9,340 nt of DNA from Gemmobacter sp. (GTDB taxonomy: Bacteria > Pseudomonadota > Alphaproteobacteria > Rhodobacterales > Rhodobacteraceae). This document shows positions 6,762 through 9,340 of this stretch, one piece after another. The DNA lies in assembly GCA_003509785.1 (NCBI GenBank), contig DOMY01000313.1, positions 62,483 through 71,822 on the forward strand. Direction: 5' to 3'. Under the pieces are notes generated by a model. The model saw only the letters and a program-made list of their open reading frames with translations, was not told the origin of the DNA and made no database searches. A program made the translations under genes and the position numbers. Every line of letters begins with the position of its first letter. Positions within the stretch are counted from its first letter, which is position 1.

Positions 6762-7847
6762 ATGCGCCAGACCCTGACCCAGATCTACGAAGCCCGTGTG
6801 GCCGAAGGCCGCCTGCGCGCCGATCCGGCGCAGCACGCCATATTGCCGATCCTGGAAAGCCTCCGCCAGTGGCTGGAGGAAAACCCGGTCCGCAAGACTG
6901 GCCTGTTTGCCGGGCTGTTTGCCAAGCCGGTGCAGCCGCCAAAAGGGCTTTACCTTTGGGGCGGGGTCGGGCGCGGCAAATCCATGGTGATGGATCTGTT
7001 CGTTGAACATCTGGCCCTGCCAGCCAAACGACGGGTGCATTTCCACGCCTTCATGCAGGAGATCCACCGCGGTATGCACGAGGCCCGCAAGCGCGGGGTG
7101 GATGATGCGCTCAAGCCCGTGGCCGATGCCGTGGCCAGGGATGTGCGTCTGCTGGCCTTTGACGAAATCCAGATCACCGATATCACCGATGCGATGATCG
7201 TGGGGCGGTTGTTCCAGCTGTTGATGGATCAGGGGGTGGTGATCGTCACCACCTCGAACCGCGAGCCTGAAGAGCTGTACAAGAACGGGCTGAACCGCGC
7301 GCTGTTCTTGCCGTTCATCGCTTTTGTCCGCGAAAACTTTATCGTGCATGAACTGCAAAGCCCGCATGATTACCGCCAGCACCGGTTGCAGGGCGCACAG
7401 GTTTACTTTCACCCTGCGGGTCGATCCGGTGCAGCGATTGATGCGATCTGGGCCGATCTCTCCGGGGGCACCCCGGGAGAGACCCTGCGCCTGCCGGTGA
7501 ATGGCCGCGAAGTGGAGCTGCCGCATTTTGCCAACGGCGTGGCGCGGGCTACTTTCTGGGATCTCTGTGCCAAACCCCTGGGGCCGGGCGATTATCTGGC
7601 CATCGCCCAGGCGGTACGGGTGTTGATCCTGGAGGATGTGCCGCAGCTTTCGGCCGCGAACTACAACGAGGCGAAGCGGTTCGTCACCCTGATCGACGCA
7701 TTGTATGAGGCGAAGGTCAAGCTGATCTGTTCCGCTGCCGATGTGCCGGAACGGCTTTATGCCGAAGGCACGGGCGCCTTTGAGTTTGAACGCACCGCCA
7801 GCCGTCTGCGCGAAATGCAGGATGCCGCCTGGGGAAAGACGGAATAG
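6762..7847 (+). CDS. zapE: ZapE/AFG1-family AAA ATPase, cell division protein ZapE
   Basis: A 361-residue P-loop ATPase of the AFG1/ZapE family. In Escherichia coli ZapE associates with the division ring and affects FtsZ bundling; mitochondrial AFG1 acts in protein quality control. Seen in sequence: YLWGGVGRGKSM with the Walker A loop (G67 to S74, K73), the family-typical HFHAFMQEIHRGMH just after it, LLAFDEIQITDITDAMI with Walker B D134-E135, VVIVTTSNREPEELYKNGLNR (sensor region) and FLPFIAFVRENFIVHEL. The length is normal and no disruption is seen. The start at ATG 6762 fits the family N-terminus; no other start codon lies between the upstream stop and this ATG, and no good ribosome site is visible. 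It is probably a housekeeping gene that lies beside the biosynthetic cluster by chance. Confidence 0.95.
   Translation: MRQTLTQIYEARVAEGRLRADPAQHAILPILESLRQWLEENPVRKTGLFAGLFAKPVQPPKGLYLWGGVGRGKSMVMDLFVEHLALPAKRRVHFHAFMQEIHRGMHEARKRGVDDALKPVADAVARDVRLLAFDEIQITDITDAMIVGRLFQLLMDQGVVIVTTSNREPEELYKNGLNRALFLPFIAFVRENFIVHELQSPHDYRQHRLQGAQVYFHPAGRSGAAIDAIWADLSGGTPGETLRLPVNGREVELPHFANGVARATFWDLCAKPLGPGDYLAIAQAVRVLILEDVPQLSAANYNEAKRFVTLIDALYEAKVKLICSAADVPERLYAEGTGAFEFERTASRLREMQDAAWGKTE
7458..7481 (+). repeat. Strong inverted repeat inside zapE
   Basis: CTCTCC at the left end pairs with GGGAGAG at the right end; after one G-G mismatch the stem continues with GGG pairing to CCC around a 4-base loop. 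It lies within codons for the ADLSGGTPGETLRL stretch. It has no T-run, is inside an intact gene and may be nothing more than GC-rich coding sequence; it is listed because it is the longest stem noticed in the window. Confidence 0.4.
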
Positions 7848-7905
7848 CCGCCAAGATCTGGCTTGCCTGCCGCGTCAGAATACCGAAGCTGCATCCATTG
7901 CTGAC

Positions 7906-7909
7906 GGAG
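7906..7909 (+). promoter_or_regulatory. Ribosome binding site of the MuiA-family gene
   Basis: GGAG lies 8 bases before ATG 7918, and the signal peptide starts directly at that ATG. The rest of the gap 7848-7917 shows no convincing terminator; GCCA/TGGC around 7850-7863 is too weak to count. Confidence 0.55.
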
Positions 7910-7917
7910 TTCCCGCG

Positions 7918-9340
7918 ATGCGTTCTGTTCTTGCGCTGCTTGTTTTTTCCCTGCCGCCTGCCCCGCTGCTGGCCGATACGATTTTGGCGCGTTCTGATGT
8001 GACGGCGGTGACGATCTATGCCGAAGGCGCCCGCGTGACGCGCGAGGTGCGGTTCGATGCCGCCGCCGGGCGCCACCAGCTGCGCATTGCCGATCTGCCC
8101 GAAGGTGTGACGCCTGATCTGATCCGGCTTCAGGGCGCGGATGGCACGGTGCCTGGCGCTTTCAGCCTGCGTGACACTGGGTTTCCGGCCGCCGCGCCAC
8201 CGGCTACCCCAGATCTGGATGCCCTGATCGCCGCCGCAGAGGCCGCCCGTGCGATCGCCGCCCGCAGCTTGGGTGAAATCGACGCCCGCATTGCGGCATC
8301 CGAAGCACAGGTCGGGTTTCTGATCGGGGCAGAGATCGAGGTGTCGGGCCAGCCGCCCGCCGATCTTGCGGCGCTTGCCGCACGGGTCGGTCAAGAGGTG
8401 CAGGCGGCACGTCTGGCCGCGCTGGATGCCGGCACGGCCCGCCCCCAAGCGCAGGCCGCCTTGACCGAGGCCGAGGAACGGCTGGTTGCACTGGTCGCCG
8501 CCCGTGATGATCTGCGCGGCCAGCAATCAGGGCGGGCCGAACTGACCGTGGCCATAGAGCAGGCAGCGGCCGGGGCAGGCCAGCTGACGGTTACACATTT
8601 CATCGAAGATGCGGCCTGGCGTCCCGCCTATGAGGCGGATCTGACGCGGGGCGATGCCCCGGCGGTGGTTCTTGCACGGGATGTGCTGGTCACGCAGAAT
8701 TCCGGCGAAGACTGGTATGGGGTGCAGTTGACGCTGTCCACGGCACGCCCTCTGGAACGGGCCGAACCTTCGCAGCTTTGGCCTGAACTGCGGCGGGTGG
8801 AACCGCCACAACCGGAAATCGCCTATGATTCCATGGCCCGCGAGATGGCCGCGCCGGTGATGGCCGCCGCCCCCATGGCCGATGTGGCGTTGCCGGTGAT
8901 CGAAGGTGATGTTCTGGCATGGCGCGCCCCCGTCGCCGTCGATGTTGCAAGTGGGATAGAGGATCTGCGCATCCCGCAGGACAGCCTGACCTTCACGCCC
9001 AGGCTGGAGGCACGCGCTGTGCCCCGGCAGGATGCGCGCGCCTATGTCATGGCCACGTTCGACAATAGCGGAGAAGTTCTGCTGCCGGGGCCAGTGGTCC
9101 TGTCGCGCGACGGCGGCATTGTGGGGATGGTCGATCTGGATCTGACCCCGGCCGGTGCCGAAGTGGAGCTGCCCTTTGGCGCGATAGACGGGCTGCGCCT
9201 GACGCGCGAGATGCCCCGCAACAATCAGGGCGATGCAGGCCTTTTCAGCAGCGCAACCGCCCGCAGCGAGGTGGCGGTGATCCGGGTGGAAAACCTGACG
9301 GGTGAAAGCTGGCCCGTACATCTGCTGGATCAGGTGCCTT
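7918..9340 (+). CDS. Exported MuiA-family protein with DUF4140 and DUF4139 domains, 3' partial
   Basis: An open frame from ATG 7918 to the window end (474 codons visible, no stop), preceded by GGAG at 7906-7909. The first 19 residues are a signal peptide (MRSVLALLVFSLPPAPLLA, cut likely before D20), so the protein is probably periplasmic or outer-membrane attached. After it, VTAVTIYAEGARVTREVRF begins the DUF4140-like domain. Residues about 100-205 are Ala/Glu/Arg-rich and likely form a coiled coil. FIEDAAWRPAYEADL (around residue 232) and VLVTQNSGEDWYGVQLTLSTARP (from about residue 257) are the hallmark start of the DUF4139 domain found in proteins named mucoidy inhibitor A. The biochemical function of this family is not established. 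The family usually runs a few tens of residues beyond the part seen, so little is missing. Spacing of 70 bases from zapE allows co-transcription or its own promoter. Confidence 0.88.
   Translation, partial: MRSVLALLVFSLPPAPLLADTILARSDVTAVTIYAEGARVTREVRFDAAAGRHQLRIADLPEGVTPDLIRLQGADGTVPGAFSLRDTGFPAAAPPATPDLDALIAAAEAARAIAARSLGEIDARIAASEAQVGFLIGAEIEVSGQPPADLAALAARVGQEVQAARLAALDAGTARPQAQAALTEAEERLVALVAARDDLRGQQSGRAELTVAIEQAAAGAGQLTVTHFIEDAAWRPAYEADLTRGDAPAVVLARDVLVTQNSGEDWYGVQLTLSTARPLERAEPSQLWPELRRVEPPQPEIAYDSMAREMAAPVMAAAPMADVALPVIEGDVLAWRAPVAVDVASGIEDLRIPQDSLTFTPRLEARAVPRQDARAYVMATFDNSGEVLLPGPVVLSRDGGIVGMVDLDLTPAGAEVELPFGAIDGLRLTREMPRNNQGDAGLFSSATARSEVAVIRVENLTGESWPVHLLDQVP

Noticed and set aside
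6594..7526. A 310-codon minus-strand open frame opposite zapE
   Set aside because: Antisense shadow; it would run across the gene boundary and the Walker A and B motifs of the true gene.
7848..7917. A terminator between zapE and the MuiA-family gene
   Set aside because: Only a 4-base stem (GCCA/TGGC) without a T-run is present.

Overview
The window reads as the downstream edge of a secondary-metabolite (NRPS or PKS/NRPS) gene cluster in a high-GC alphaproteobacterium, next to ordinary chromosomal genes. GC-rich codon use, short intergenic gaps, a ZapE/AFG1 ATPase and a MuiA-family (DUF4139) exported protein fit a Rhodobacterales-type genome. This placement is judged by eye and not proven by a marker gene. 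All six genes are on the + strand. No tRNA, rRNA, CRISPR array or insertion sequence was seen, and no stretch over about 70 bases lacks a gene.

Region 1 (1-6725) is the biosynthetic part. It opens with the 3' end of a thioesterase-type domain (1-486), the likely terminal release domain of a megasynthase lying mostly upstream. A family 2 glycosyltransferase follows (486-1493, start and stop overlapping). Next is a large unusual synthetase (1532-6106) with the order formyltransferase, remnant of a condensation domain, adenylation domain split between motifs A4 and A5 by a luciferase-like FMN monooxygenase (MupA/Atu3671 type), carrier protein, and a short basic tail. The region ends with an EntD/Sfp-type phosphopantetheinyl transferase (6099-6725) that overlaps the synthetase by 8 bases. 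The adenylation pocket read by alignment to GrsA is D-I-L-Q-M-G-M-I-W-K, close to the known glycine signature. Together these suggest that glycine is loaded, N-formylated and oxidised on one carrier protein, giving an oxidised formyl-glycine unit for the upstream assembly line. The phosphopantetheinyl transferase would activate the carriers and the glycosyltransferase would decorate the product or a precursor.

Region 2 (6726-9340) is not obviously linked to biosynthesis: a complete zapE-like AAA ATPase (6762-7847) and a 3'-truncated gene for an exported MuiA/DUF4139-family protein (7918 to the window end). The switch from cluster to chromosomal genes happens within 36 bases, with no clear terminator.

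The most interesting item is the formyltransferase / split glycine adenylation / monooxygenase / carrier protein. Each part is known, but the combined chemistry cannot be settled from sequence. Candidate products are an N-formyl-N-hydroxyglycine (hadacidin-like) unit, or an alpha-hydroxyglycine that collapses to a formamide and a glyoxylyl thioester.
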